From Alphaproteobacteria bacterium (GTDB taxonomy: Bacteria > Pseudomonadota > Alphaproteobacteria > Puniceispirillales > Puniceispirillaceae), in contig JAKMFG010000171.1 of the NCBI GenBank assembly GCA_022425565.1, positions 1 through 10,621 of the forward strand: a DNA stretch of 10,621 bases, in the 5' to 3' direction. Under the pieces are notes generated by a model. The model searched no databases. It was not told where the DNA came from and saw only the letters and a list, made by a program, of their open reading frames with translations. Shown here in pieces: positions 1-7,022 of the stretch. The number at the start of each line of letters is the position of its first letter. Positions within the stretch are counted from its first letter, which is position 1. Both the position numbers and the translations under genes were made by a program.

Positions 1-101
1 AGCTTGGAGGCTGGTTCACCCGAGTTCTGGAAGACCAGCGCGCCTTCCAAGCCCGGTGGGTCAACGCGCATGAGTATCGCGATAGCAAGCCCACACAGTG
101 A
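1..101 (+). CDS. C-terminal end of a probable TRAP transporter solute-binding protein (DctP-like), partial
   Basis: Only the last 32 codons lie in the window (reading frame starts at base 3, TGA at 99-101). The tail contains WFTRVLEDQRAFQARW followed by an acidic-aromatic end (HEYRDSKPTQ). This resembles the amphipathic C-terminal helix of periplasmic TRAP solute-binding proteins, where a stretch like 'vle.qrafq' precedes the end of the protein. The placement just upstream of dctQ and dctM on the same strand is the usual order of TRAP operons, and it carries most of the weight. The protein would bind the substrate in the periplasm and hand it to DctQM. The fragment is too short to name a substrate class, and another protein family is not excluded. 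Confidence 0.5.
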   Translation, partial: LGGWFTRVLEDQRAFQARWVNAHEYRDSKPTQ

Positions 102-120
102 CCAAGAGGGTTTTGGGCAG

Positions 121-147
121 GGGTCTCGCCGATTTTCATCGGCACCC
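121..147 (+). other. Intercistronic hairpin between the solute-binding protein gene and dctQ
   Basis: An inverted repeat GCCGAT (128-133) / ATCGGC (138-143) encloses a TTTC loop. An outer GGGT (121-124) / ACCC (144-147) can extend the stem past a three-base bulge. No T tract follows, so it is not a classical intrinsic terminator. Hairpins between the binding-protein gene and the permease genes often protect the upstream message and lower permease expression; that role is inferred here. The rest of the 102-201 gap holds nothing else recognisable, apart from GGGA at 188-191 that may serve as a weak ribosome binding site for dctQ. Confidence 0.35.
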
Positions 148-201
148 TTGATCTCTGCCTGTATCTGATATCTCAAGCCGGCCGTCCGGGATCCTGCACA
201 T

Positions 202-717
202 ATGCTCACCATCGCTCGCCTGATCAATCTTGTAACTTGCGGCACCGGCAAGGTAGTTGCCTGGCTCATCGTCCCGCTAGCCGGGTCCATGCTGTGGGAG
301 GTCGTTTCCCGATATGTCTTCGCGCGGCCCACGATCTGGGCTTACGAAGCAGCCTATATGCAGATGGGGGCACTGTTCCTGCTGGGCATTGCCTATGTCA
401 GCCAGACCGATGGCCATGTGCGAGTCGATCTGTTCTATCATCGGTTTTCGGCACGTAAGAAGGCGCTTGTGGATCTGATTGGCCTCTTGCTGATCGCACC
501 ACTTGTCATCTGGCTGTGTTTTGGCCTTTGGGACTACTTCGAGCGAGCCTTGAACAGCGGCGAGCGATCGGGTCAGAGCATCTGGAACCCGGTGGTTTGG
601 CCTGCGCGGTTGACGTTCTGGCTGGGCTTCATGCTCTTTGCCGCTCAGATTGTCGCCGACATCCTGAATGCGCTCTGCACACTCATAACCGGCCGTGTGG
701 CCAAGCGGACCTTTTGA
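202..717 (+). CDS. dctQ: TRAP transporter small permease subunit DctQ
   Basis: This 171-residue protein has the length and hydrophobicity pattern of DctQ, with four membrane segments at about residues 17-39, 50-67, 87-112 and 132-158. The R-Y-V-F-A-R-P region after the first segment, the tryptophan and glutamate that follow, and GHVRVDLFY at about 72-80 are typical of the family. DctQ sits in the inner membrane with DctM and helps form the Na+-driven, binding-protein-dependent uptake system for organic acids. The ATG at 202 is the first start after an in-frame region without coding character. Its TGA at 715-717 overlaps the dctM ATG by one base, so the two are probably translationally coupled. 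The substrate is unknown. Confidence 0.9.
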   Translation: MLTIARLINLVTCGTGKVVAWLIVPLAGSMLWEVVSRYVFARPTIWAYEAAYMQMGALFLLGIAYVSQTDGHVRVDLFYHRFSARKKALVDLIGLLLIAPLVIWLCFGLWDYFERALNSGERSGQSIWNPVVWPARLTFWLGFMLFAAQIVADILNALCTLITGRVAKRTF

Positions 718-2036
718 TGGATATCGCACTTCTCATGTTTCCGGCCTTGCTGGTGTTGCTGCTGGTCGGGATACCGGTCGCCTATTCACTCTTTGCCGTC
801 TCGTTGGTGTTCGGGTTCATCCGCTTCGGCGACAAGGCGGTGTTTCAGTTCGTCTCCAAAGTTCAGGATGTAGGCGGAAACTACATCCTCGCCGCGGTCC
901 CGCTTTTTGTGTTCATGGGGTGCATGCTTGAACGCGCTGGAATTGCAGAGAGACTGTTCGAGGCGCTCTATCTCTGGACCCGTCGCCTGCCTGGAGGCCT
1001 TGCCGTTGGGGCGGTTTTGCTGGGAGTAATCTTTGCTGCGGCCAGCGGGGTGGTGGGTGCCACGGAAACCGTCATCGGGCTTTTGGCGATCCCCATCATG
1101 ATGAAGTACGGATACAACAAGTCGCTGATCGCGGGCACAATCTGCGCAGGCGGATCGCTTGGCACCGTGATCCCGCCGTCGGTATTGGTGGTCATTCTGG
1201 CACCGATCGCGGATGTGTCTGTGGGGGATCTTTTTGCCGGTCTGCTTTTCCCAGGTCTTCTGATGGCGGTGCTTTTTGTTCTCTACATCGTAATCAGATG
1301 TGCGTTGAATCCGGCGCTTGCCCCTCGTGAAATGGCCGATAAAGGCCCGGAAGTGCCTTTGTTGACGATGATCCGGATGACTGTTTTTGCCGTGCTACCC
1401 CCGCTTTTCCTGATCTTCACAGTTCTTGGAACAATCCTGATGGGCCTTGCGACGACGACAGAAGCGGCAGCCTGTGGCGCTGTTGGCGCTGCATTGCTGA
1501 CCCTGATGAACAGGCGATTGAGCATTCAGGTGCTGGGCGATGCGGCGCAAAAGACCGTGCGGATCACGGTGATGATGCTGACCATCCTGCTTGCGGGCAG
1601 CATGTTTGCCGGTGTCTTCATCGCGTCGGGGGGCGTTGGCGATGTGCGGGCATTGTTGGACGCAGCAAACCTGACCCCGTGGCATACATTGCTATTGATC
1701 CTCTTTATCGCCTTCATCTCGGGCTTCGCGCTGGATCTGGTGTCGGTCGTCTTGGTAATGATCCCCATCTCGATGCCGATCATCACGTCACTGGACTTCG
1801 ATCCGGTGTGGTTCTGCATCCTCTTTCTGGTGATGATTCAGACCAGCTATCTGACGCCGCCGATGGCGCCAGCGATTTTCTATCTGCGCGCCATTAGTCC
1901 ACCGGAAATCACTTTGGCTGACATGTATCGCGGCGTCATTCCATTTATCGGGCTGCAGTTGTTGACGCTTGTGCTGATTTTGATCTTCCCGCAGATCGCG
2001 CTTTATCTGCCTTCGCAGATTACAGGCTTCCGATAG
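717..2036 (+). CDS. dctM: TRAP transporter large permease subunit DctM
   Basis: The 439-residue protein is highly hydrophobic, with about a dozen membrane segments, and matches the usual DctM length. Recognisable family signatures are AAVPLFVFMG near residue 60, GGSLGTVIPPS near residue 145 (the conserved I-P-P-S), and the D-L-F-A-G-L-L-F-P-G-L-L stretch near residue 170. DctM is the ion-coupled translocation subunit that works with DctQ and a periplasmic binding protein. The ATG at 717 was chosen because it overlaps the dctQ stop (TGATG) and gives the normal N-terminus; a longer open frame from 516 only reads through dctQ out of frame. The gene ends 45 bases before the convergent mocF stop, with no clear terminator between them. 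Confidence 0.95.
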   Translation: MDIALLMFPALLVLLLVGIPVAYSLFAVSLVFGFIRFGDKAVFQFVSKVQDVGGNYILAAVPLFVFMGCMLERAGIAERLFEALYLWTRRLPGGLAVGAVLLGVIFAAASGVVGATETVIGLLAIPIMMKYGYNKSLIAGTICAGGSLGTVIPPSVLVVILAPIADVSVGDLFAGLLFPGLLMAVLFVLYIVIRCALNPALAPREMADKGPEVPLLTMIRMTVFAVLPPLFLIFTVLGTILMGLATTTEAAACGAVGAALLTLMNRRLSIQVLGDAAQKTVRITVMMLTILLAGSMFAGVFIASGGVGDVRALLDAANLTPWHTLLLILFIAFISGFALDLVSVVLVMIPISMPIITSLDFDPVWFCILFLVMIQTSYLTPPMAPAIFYLRAISPPEITLADMYRGVIPFIGLQLLTLVLILIFPQIALYLPSQITGFR

Positions 2037-2081
2037 TCTGGGGCATCTTCGGCAGGTCGATCCAACCAGAATGGACGCGCT

Positions 2082-3293
2082 TCAAGACTTGAGCAAGACT
2101 TTCAGATTGACAGATTGATCAGCTATCTGTGCAGGTGGCGGAGATTTGCCCGTCTCGATCAGGCGTTTGGCGATTATATAGGTTTTGGGCTCATTGATTA
2201 TATCCACGCTGAGCAGTCTTTCGCCTGCGTAGTACCAGTGCGATATTGCATCTGGGTTTACGCCAGGACGGGTCACAATCCGATCGTATCCCGGGCTGAG
2301 GCCGACCATCTGCAGCTTCAAGTCGAACTGATCGGACCAGAACCAGGCCGTCGGTGCATAAGGTCGCGACTGGCCCATGATGTTTGCGGCAACGACCTCT
2401 CCCATCTCGATGGCGTTGCCGACGCTTTCCAGCCGAGTGATCTGATCGGCCATCGGGAAGGCTGCGCAATCCCCGGCGGCCCAAATGCCCGGCTGGGATG
2501 TCTGGCAGGTTGGATCGACAAGGATGCCGTTCTCTGTCGCCAGCCCCGCTGATTTGGCGAGCGTGACGTTCGGATCAATCCCTATTCCGACGATCACGCA
2601 ATCCGCAGCCACATGCGCGCCATCTGACAATATTGCACCCTTCACTTGGTCAGTTCCAACCAACGCTGACAGACCTACACCTTCACGGATGTCGACACCC
2701 TTACGCTTGTGCGCGGCGCGGATGGCATCGGCAGTTGGCGGTCCGGCGACGCGCCCCAGAATTCGGGGACCCGCTTCGATGAGGGTCACGCGAAGCCCGC
2801 GTTCAGCCGCGGCGGCCGCAACCTCTAGCCCGATGTATCCACCGCCGACGATCAAAGCGTGTTGCGCCGTTCCGAAAGCTTGCGAAATGCGTTGTGCATC
2901 GGCGAGGGTGCGCAGGCCGTGGACGCCGTGCAAACCGCGGATTATGGCATTGGGCAATGCGCGTGGCGTGGCGCCAGTTGCCAATACCAGTGCGTCAAAG
3001 GCGAAGGCTTCACCTCGTAGCTGCAACGTTCGCGCCGTCGTATCGATGCCCAGAACAGGCTCGCTTGGACGAAGAGCGATCTGGTTTTCCTCAAAGAACT
3101 CTGATGGGCGCAGGGTAGCACCGGACGCATCCACAGAGGCCTTCAAGGATCCCTTGGAGAGCGGCGGTCGATCGTACGGCAGGGCACCTTCATCGCCAAA
3201 AAGCGTGATAGCCCCTGTATAGTCCAGTTCACGTAATCTGCGCGCGACGGAAAAGCCCGCGAGACCAGCGCCGACAATCGCGACATTTCTCAT
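2082..3293 (-). CDS. mocF: MocF-like FAD-dependent NADH:ferredoxin reductase
   Basis: At 403 residues this is a full-length member of the rubredoxin/ferredoxin reductase family (BphA4, rhodocoxin reductase, MocF). It has an FAD-binding G-x-G-x-x-G at residues 8-13, the second FAD motif LATGATPR at 104-111, and an NAD-binding GGGYIG at 150-155. A glutamate at 173 ends the following strand, which favours NADH over NADPH. The third FAD motif AAGDC is at 272-276, and the C-terminal domain begins with WFWSDQFDLKLQ near 317. It would pass electrons from NADH to the adjacent Rieske-type ferredoxin and so to the membrane oxygenase. It is the last gene of the mocD-mocE-mocF set, 62 bases after mocE, with no strong ribosome binding site visible. 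The ATG at 3293 is the only in-frame start that keeps the N-terminal FAD motif. Confidence 0.92.
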   Translation of the reverse strand: MRNVAIVGAGLAGFSVARRLRELDYTGAITLFGDEGALPYDRPPLSKGSLKASVDASGATLRPSEFFEENQIALRPSEPVLGIDTTARTLQLRGEAFAFDALVLATGATPRALPNAIIRGLHGVHGLRTLADAQRISQAFGTAQHALIVGGGYIGLEVAAAAAERGLRVTLIEAGPRILGRVAGPPTADAIRAAHKRKGVDIREGVGLSALVGTDQVKGAILSDGAHVAADCVIVGIGIDPNVTLAKSAGLATENGILVDPTCQTSQPGIWAAGDCAAFPMADQITRLESVGNAIEMGEVVAANIMGQSRPYAPTAWFWSDQFDLKLQMVGLSPGYDRIVTRPGVNPDAISHWYYAGERLLSVDIINEPKTYIIAKRLIETGKSPPPAQIADQSVNLKVLLKS

Positions 3294-3355
3294 GTCGAGG
3301 GCTGTCCAAGAGCTGGAAATCGGGGCATCGGGCGCATCTGCGAACCCAACATCGC

Positions 3356-3673
3356 TCAGACTGGGACGTCGATATAGACATCGCCGTCCTCGACCTTCGT
3401 TGGGTAGGTCTTCAAATCAACGCATACAGGCGCCGAGAGGGCTTTGCCGTTTGTGACGTCAAAGCGTCCCTGGTGCAGTGGGCATTCGATCACCGTGCCG
3501 ATCACCAGCCCGTCCTCAAGTTGCGCGACCTCATGGGTGCAGATGCCGTCGGTCGCAAAGAAACCTTTGGGCGTATTGTAGACGGCCAGTTTCTGACCGT
3601 TGAGCTCAACGCCCAGAACATCTTCCTCGTCGACATCATTTGCGGCGCAGGCCAGAACCCAATTGCTCGACAT
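3356..3673 (-). CDS. mocE: MocE-family Rieske-type [2Fe-2S] ferredoxin
   Basis: The protein has 105 residues, the normal size of a soluble Rieske ferredoxin. The cluster ligands are plain: C45-T-H47 and C64-P-L-H67, the C-x-H...C-x-x-H pattern. The N-terminus (NWVLACAANDVDEEDV) and the segment VCVDLKTYPTKVEDGDVYI fit the MocE subfamily known from rhizopine catabolism in Sinorhizobium. It should carry electrons from the reductase encoded downstream to the oxygenase encoded upstream. It starts 21 bases after the mocD stop, with GGGAG as a well placed ribosome binding site, so it is surely cotranscribed with mocD. Confidence 0.93.
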   Translation of the reverse strand: MSSNWVLACAANDVDEEDVLGVELNGQKLAVYNTPKGFFATDGICTHEVAQLEDGLVIGTVIECPLHQGRFDVTNGKALSAPVCVDLKTYPTKVEDGDVYIDVPV

Positions 3674-3694
3674 ACCGATCTCCCGTCTTGATAG

Positions 3695-4693
3695 TTAGTG
3701 GCTTGTGGGCATTTCCAGCGCATCTTTCTCGATGCTCAGGTGCCGGTTGCGCATCGCCTTGTACACATCGATTGTGATCGGGATCGCCCCTTGCGGCTCC
3801 GGCAGCTTGTCCTTGATCTCTTCGTTCAACTTTGGCAGCGCGTGAAAGGGCACCGTCGGGGCAAAGTGATGCTCGATGTGGTAGGACATGTTCCAGTAAT
3901 AGAGATCGATGAACCAGTTCGGCTTGATCGAGCGCGTGGTGTGCGCAAGGTTTAGATCGTCTTCGGCCATCTCGAAATGCTGGGTGCCGACATAGGTCAT
4001 GTTGATCATGTCTCCGACGATTTTGGGGATGACGTAGAACCAGACCAGCGCCATAGACTGGAAGTAGACCAAGACTGCCGCAGCGACGACCCAGATGCCA
4101 ACGAAGATCATCGAGTTGCGCTGCATCGGCCAGAGCTCGGTTTCCGGCGTGAACTCGCGGGTCCGGGCGGAGAATCTACCGAACGCGTGCAGCAGCGCGA
4201 TCTTGATAAAGAGATAATGATATTCCAGCGACGTGTACCAGCGCAGATATGTCAGCAGGTTGACCTTTTGGCGGATTGTGAAAGGCATCTGGGCGTCTTT
4301 TTCCCAGAACCAAGTATATGTGTGGTGTTCGGCATGGCTGTACCGGCGATAGAGAGGTTCTTGGCCGAACAAGGTGGACGAGAACCAGAAAACCGTCTCG
4401 TTCAGCCAACGCGATTTGAACGCCGTGCCATGGGCGCATTCATGGCTGAGCGAATAGGCAAAAAGCGACATCGTTCCGCCGAAGAGTATTACTGTCGGAA
4501 CAACCCAAATAGTCCCCCAAGAGATGTAGTAAAGCCAGCCGTAAAAGCTGATTGATAAAACGCTGAGCAGAAGGCGTATCAGGGGGATCGTATCGCTGCG
4601 GCGCATAAATCCCTTCAGCTTCTTTCGCTCGATCTGCACTCCTTCGAGACTTGGAGGGACCCATGGATCTGCATCGATCGCTGGCTTTGACAT
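3695..4693 (-). CDS. mocD: MocD-like membrane di-iron oxygenase of the fatty acid desaturase family
   Basis: The 332-residue protein carries the three histidine boxes of membrane di-iron desaturases and hydroxylases: H84-E-C-A-H88, H120-A-E-H123-H124 and H272-I-E-H275-H276. Extra histidines at 239 and 251 may complete the metal site. Hydrophobic segments lie at about 39-80 and 193-226. Although the domain is called fatty acid desaturase, the fixed pairing with a MocE-type ferredoxin and MocF-type reductase points to MocD. In Sinorhizobium the mocDEF genes are linked to oxidative O-demethylation of the rhizopine 3-O-methyl-scyllo-inosamine. A hydroxylation or oxidative demethylation of a small molecule is therefore likelier than lipid desaturation, but the substrate is unknown. 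The start at 4693 has a strong AGGAGG ribosome binding site; the in-frame ATG at 4753 would lie upstream of the predicted promoter. Confidence 0.88.
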   Translation of the reverse strand: MSKPAIDADPWVPPSLEGVQIERKKLKGFMRRSDTIPLIRLLLSVLSISFYGWLYYISWGTIWVVPTVILFGGTMSLFAYSLSHECAHGTAFKSRWLNETVFWFSSTLFGQEPLYRRYSHAEHHTYTWFWEKDAQMPFTIRQKVNLLTYLRWYTSLEYHYLFIKIALLHAFGRFSARTREFTPETELWPMQRNSMIFVGIWVVAAAVLVYFQSMALVWFYVIPKIVGDMINMTYVGTQHFEMAEDDLNLAHTTRSIKPNWFIDLYYWNMSYHIEHHFAPTVPFHALPKLNEEIKDKLPEPQGAIPITIDVYKAMRNRHLSIEKDALEMPTSH

Positions 4694-4722
4694 GAATTCC
4701 TCCTGTCTCGTTACATGGAAGT

Positions 4723-4750
4723 AAAATACTATATAATATATAATTGTCAA
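4723..4750 (-). promoter_or_regulatory. mocD promoter with operator-like repeat in its spacer
   Basis: On the minus strand a perfect TTGACA -35 box (4750-4745) is followed by a 16-base spacer and TATTTT (4728-4723, four of six matches to the -10 consensus). The 14-mer TATATAATATATAA (plus strand 4730-4743) almost exactly fills the spacer. The same 14-mer recurs in front of the FAD oxidase gene. A repressor bound there would block RNA polymerase, so a substrate-relieved repression of mocDEF is the simplest reading. The rest of the 4694-4795 gap carries the leader and the mocD ribosome binding site. Confidence 0.65.
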
Positions 4751-4795
4751 CACCAGATCTCTGCAGGTGCGTGCAGCAAATGCATGATTGATGCC

Positions 4796-6166
4796 TTAAT
4801 CGCGGATGAGTTTGCCTGGATTCAAAATGCCCCTTGGGTCGAACATGTGTTTCATCTCGCCCATCACGTCCCAAGCGGCCCCGTGTTCTGCTTCCATCAG
4901 GTCGCGCTTGCCCTGTCCGATCCCGTGCTCACCAGAGATCGTGCCGCCCACGTCCAATGCGCGCTGCGCCATGCGGTTGGCCAGATTTTTGGCGATCTTC
5001 AGGTCCTCCATATTGCCGTCTTGCACCATCAGCTGGGCGTGGAAGTTCCCGTCCCCCACGTGCCCAATGATGGCCCCTGGTATGGTCGACCCGTCAATAT
5101 CGGAGCGCGCCGCTTCGATCATGTCAGGCAGGTGCGAGATTGGCACGCAGATATCCGTCACGACAGATCGACGACCGGGATGCATCGCGCCCATAGCCTC
5201 ATAGGCACCATGCCGTGCCTGCCAGAGTGCGTTTCGGTCTTCCGCTCTGGTTTTCCAGAAAAAGTTGGTCCCATTACAGTCTGCGACAATCGTGCCGACC
5301 GTCTCTGCCTGTTCGCGCACGCTATCATCGGAGCCGTGAAACTCGAGGAACAGATGCGGCGTGTCAGGCAATTGGAGCCCGAACCGTACGTTCAGGGCTT
5401 CAATGTACCCCGTATCCAAAAGCTCCATTCGGGCGATGGGGATGCCCATCTGGATTGTTGTCACGACCGCTTGCACAGCATCCGCGACAGATGCGAACGC
5501 GCAGGAGGCAGCCGAGATCGCTTCGGGTACGCCATGCAGTTTCACGGTCAGCTGGGTGATCACCCCCAACGTGCCCTCGGATCCAATAAATGCACCTGTC
5601 AGATCATACCCGGCGGATGACTTGCGAGCTCGGGTTCCTGTGCGAATAATCCGTCCATCCGCCAGAACCACCTCTAGCGCACTGACATTGTCACGCATCG
5701 TACCATAGCGCAGCGCCGTTGTTCCCGAAGCGCGCGTGGCGGCCATGCCCCCCATGGACGCATTGGCCCCAGGATCAACCGAGAAGAACAACCCCGTCGC
5801 GCGCAAGTCTTCATTGAGCTGCTCTCGAGTCACACCCGGCTGAACCACCGCATCCATATCTTCCGGGCTCACTGCCTTGACCGCGTTCATTGCCATCATA
5901 TTCAGCACGAGGCCGCCCCTCGTCGGTAGATGCTGACCTTCCAGCGCAGTCCCTGCCGCCCACGCGGTCACCGGACAGGCCTCTTCGTGGCAGACCGCCA
6001 AGACCTGCGAAACTTCCTGCGTGGTTTTGACGAAGGCAACAGCGTCGGGCATAGCTTCCGGAAAATGCGCTTCGTTTCGGGCGTGCTCGGCTCTGACGGC
6101 CCGGGTGGCGGCCAGCCTGTTACCGAGGATCTCGGCAATGCGATCTTTCGCCTCTTTCACAGACAT
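4796..6166 (-). CDS. FAD-linked D-2-hydroxyacid dehydrogenase (D-lactate dehydrogenase / GlcD-like)
   Basis: The 456-residue protein is a full-length VAO/PCMH-family flavoprotein. The N-terminal FAD domain has AGTALEGQ at 71-78, DPGANASMGGMAATRASG at 131-148 and the SEGTLGVIT stretch at 196-204. The C-terminal cap domain has HVGDGNFH (H369, H376), GEHGIG (E413, H414) and the closing DPRGILNPGKL. Those histidines and the glutamate bind a divalent metal and the hydroxyacid carboxylate in D-lactate and D-2-hydroxyglutarate dehydrogenases. It should oxidise a D-2-hydroxyacid to a 2-oxoacid, passing electrons to a quinone, cytochrome or electron transfer flavoprotein. No GlcE or GlcF partner is nearby, so it resembles the single-subunit LDHD type. 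Placed among catabolic genes with its own regulated promoter, its substrate is probably a pathway intermediate. The ATG at 6166 has a modest AGGGAT ribosome binding site. Confidence 0.88.
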   Translation of the reverse strand: MSVKEAKDRIAEILGNRLAATRAVRAEHARNEAHFPEAMPDAVAFVKTTQEVSQVLAVCHEEACPVTAWAAGTALEGQHLPTRGGLVLNMMAMNAVKAVSPEDMDAVVQPGVTREQLNEDLRATGLFFSVDPGANASMGGMAATRASGTTALRYGTMRDNVSALEVVLADGRIIRTGTRARKSSAGYDLTGAFIGSEGTLGVITQLTVKLHGVPEAISAASCAFASVADAVQAVVTTIQMGIPIARMELLDTGYIEALNVRFGLQLPDTPHLFLEFHGSDDSVREQAETVGTIVADCNGTNFFWKTRAEDRNALWQARHGAYEAMGAMHPGRRSVVTDICVPISHLPDMIEAARSDIDGSTIPGAIIGHVGDGNFHAQLMVQDGNMEDLKIAKNLANRMAQRALDVGGTISGEHGIGQGKRDLMEAEHGAAWDVMGEMKHMFDPRGILNPGKLIRD

Positions 6167-6203
6167 GCACGATATCCCTGACTATTAATCCCAAGTGCTA
6201 TAA

Positions 6204-6232
6204 ATTATATATAATATATAAATATTTTGCAA
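6204..6232 (-). promoter_or_regulatory. Promoter of the FAD oxidase gene with overlapping palindromic operator
   Basis: The minus strand has TTGCAA (6232-6227), a 17-base spacer, and a perfect TATAAT -10 box (6209-6204). A 17-base palindrome TTATATATAATATATAA (6205-6221, symmetric around a central A/T) covers the -10 and most of the spacer. It contains the same 14-mer as the mocD promoter. The location fits repression by the GntR regulator whose gene ends at 6277. The remaining 6167-6276 sequence is leader and the short spacer after gntR. Confidence 0.65.
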
Positions 6233-6276
6233 TATCTATCACAATAAGGATGGTGGTCCAGCAGGTGGGTTGTGCG

Positions 6277-6954
6277 TCAATCGGCTTTTGTCAGATTCCG
6301 AATATGGTTCGATAGGCAGGACAAGAGCCTGCTTTGATCGGCATTCTCAAGCGCGTCGATCATCACTTCATGCTGTGCGACCAGCAAATCCAACCCTATG
6401 ATTTCAGCAGGGTAGTTGCGCACCAACTGGAAGTGCATATTGCCAAACGAGAGGTCAGCGTAGAGCTCACTCAGGTAGGCATTTCCGGCCATGCCAACCA
6501 GAACGCTGTGAAATTCGGCATTCAGATTGCTCCATTCGACCATCATGTTGGCCCGGCCCGCCTTTGCGACCTTGCGCATTTTTTCATTCAGTTTCCGAAG
6601 CTTGCGGACATGCTCTGGCGTGGCCTTTTCGAAGCCGCGCGCAACGGCGGAGGTCTCGAACAATTCGCGCGCCTCGACGAATTCGAAAAAATCGGAACGA
6701 GAGGGTTTTGAGGCGACGAAATAGCCACGATTTGCCTCGGCGCGTACAAGCCGCGATGCGAGCAGACGGGCAAGGGCCTCGCGGACCGGGATCATGCTGA
6801 CACCGTATTCATCCGCAATCTTCTTGATGCCGATGTGAGCGCCTGCTTCGAGATCGCCCGCAATGATGGAATCGCGGATCGCGGCGACAAGTTTGTCAAC
6901 GAGGCTGTCAGGCTCGAGGAGTTTTGATGTCTTTTTGGTCAAGAGATCGCCCAT
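6277..6954 (-). CDS. GntR-family transcriptional regulator, FadR/FCD subfamily
   Basis: The 225-residue protein has an N-terminal winged helix at about 15-82, with the typical recognition-helix stretch VSMIPVREALARLL at 52-65 (usual form VSRTPVREAL). The C-terminal part is a helical FCD ligand-binding domain. Candidate metal and ligand residues are N145, H149, H195 and H217, in the order seen in FCD proteins that bind carboxylates through a metal ion. Such regulators are usually repressors released by the pathway substrate or an intermediate, often an organic acid. The gene lies in the middle of the cluster, and an ATAT-W-ATAT element lies 20-35 bases upstream of its start, as well as before three other transcription units. 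Autoregulation and control of the whole island are inferred. No clear ribosome binding site precedes the ATG at 6954. Confidence 0.93.
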   Translation of the reverse strand: MGDLLTKKTSKLLEPDSLVDKLVAAIRDSIIAGDLEAGAHIGIKKIADEYGVSMIPVREALARLLASRLVRAEANRGYFVASKPSRSDFFEFVEARELFETSAVARGFEKATPEHVRKLRKLNEKMRKVAKAGRANMMVEWSNLNAEFHSVLVGMAGNAYLSELYADLSFGNMHFQLVRNYPAEIIGLDLLVAQHEVMIDALENADQSRLLSCLSNHIRNLTKAD

Positions 6955-6973
6955 GCTTTGATACTACAGTTGC

Positions 6974-6989
6974 GATATATAATATCTAC
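6974..6989 (-). promoter_or_regulatory. Operator-like repeat and probable promoter of gntR
   Basis: GATATATAATATCTAC on the plus strand contains the ATATAATAT core (6977-6985) shared with the other promoters, in the 68-base gap between the panB-like gene and gntR. On the minus strand TTGCAA (7005-7000), identical to the -35 of the FAD oxidase promoter, lies upstream; TATTAT (15-base spacer) or TATATA (18-base spacer) could serve as the -10, both inside the repeat. It suggests that gntR has its own, self-controlled promoter. Confidence 0.5.
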
Positions 6990-7022
6990 ATCATCGCTCT
7001 TGCAATAGCATTCCGCGCCCTT

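Noticed and set aside
121..147. Intrinsic terminator after the solute-binding protein gene.
   Set aside because: The hairpin lacks a T tract and dctQ follows on the same strand, so it is listed as an intercistronic hairpin.
516..716. N-terminal extension of the dctM reading frame back to an ATG at 516.
   Set aside because: It lies inside dctQ out of frame, has no membrane-protein character, and the ATG at 717 overlapping the dctQ stop gives the normal DctM start.
2485..3222. Plus-strand open frame of 245 codons.
   Set aside because: It is antisense to mocF, is low in complexity (Pro, Ser, Arg, Ala), and is a typical shadow in GC-rich DNA.
4694..4753. Upstream ATG (4753) for mocD, adding 20 residues.
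   Set aside because: The extension overlaps the predicted -35 and -10 boxes; the ATG at 4693 has an AGGAGG ribosome binding site at good distance.
4715..5620. Plus-strand open frame of 301 codons.
   Set aside because: It is antisense to the FAD-linked oxidase gene, whose motifs are clear, and its product shows no recognisable domain.
6201..6240. AT-rich stretch considered as an attachment site or as a sign of horizontal transfer.
   Set aside because: The AT-rich segments are short, repeated only before genes, and are better explained as promoter and operator elements; no integrase or tRNA is present.
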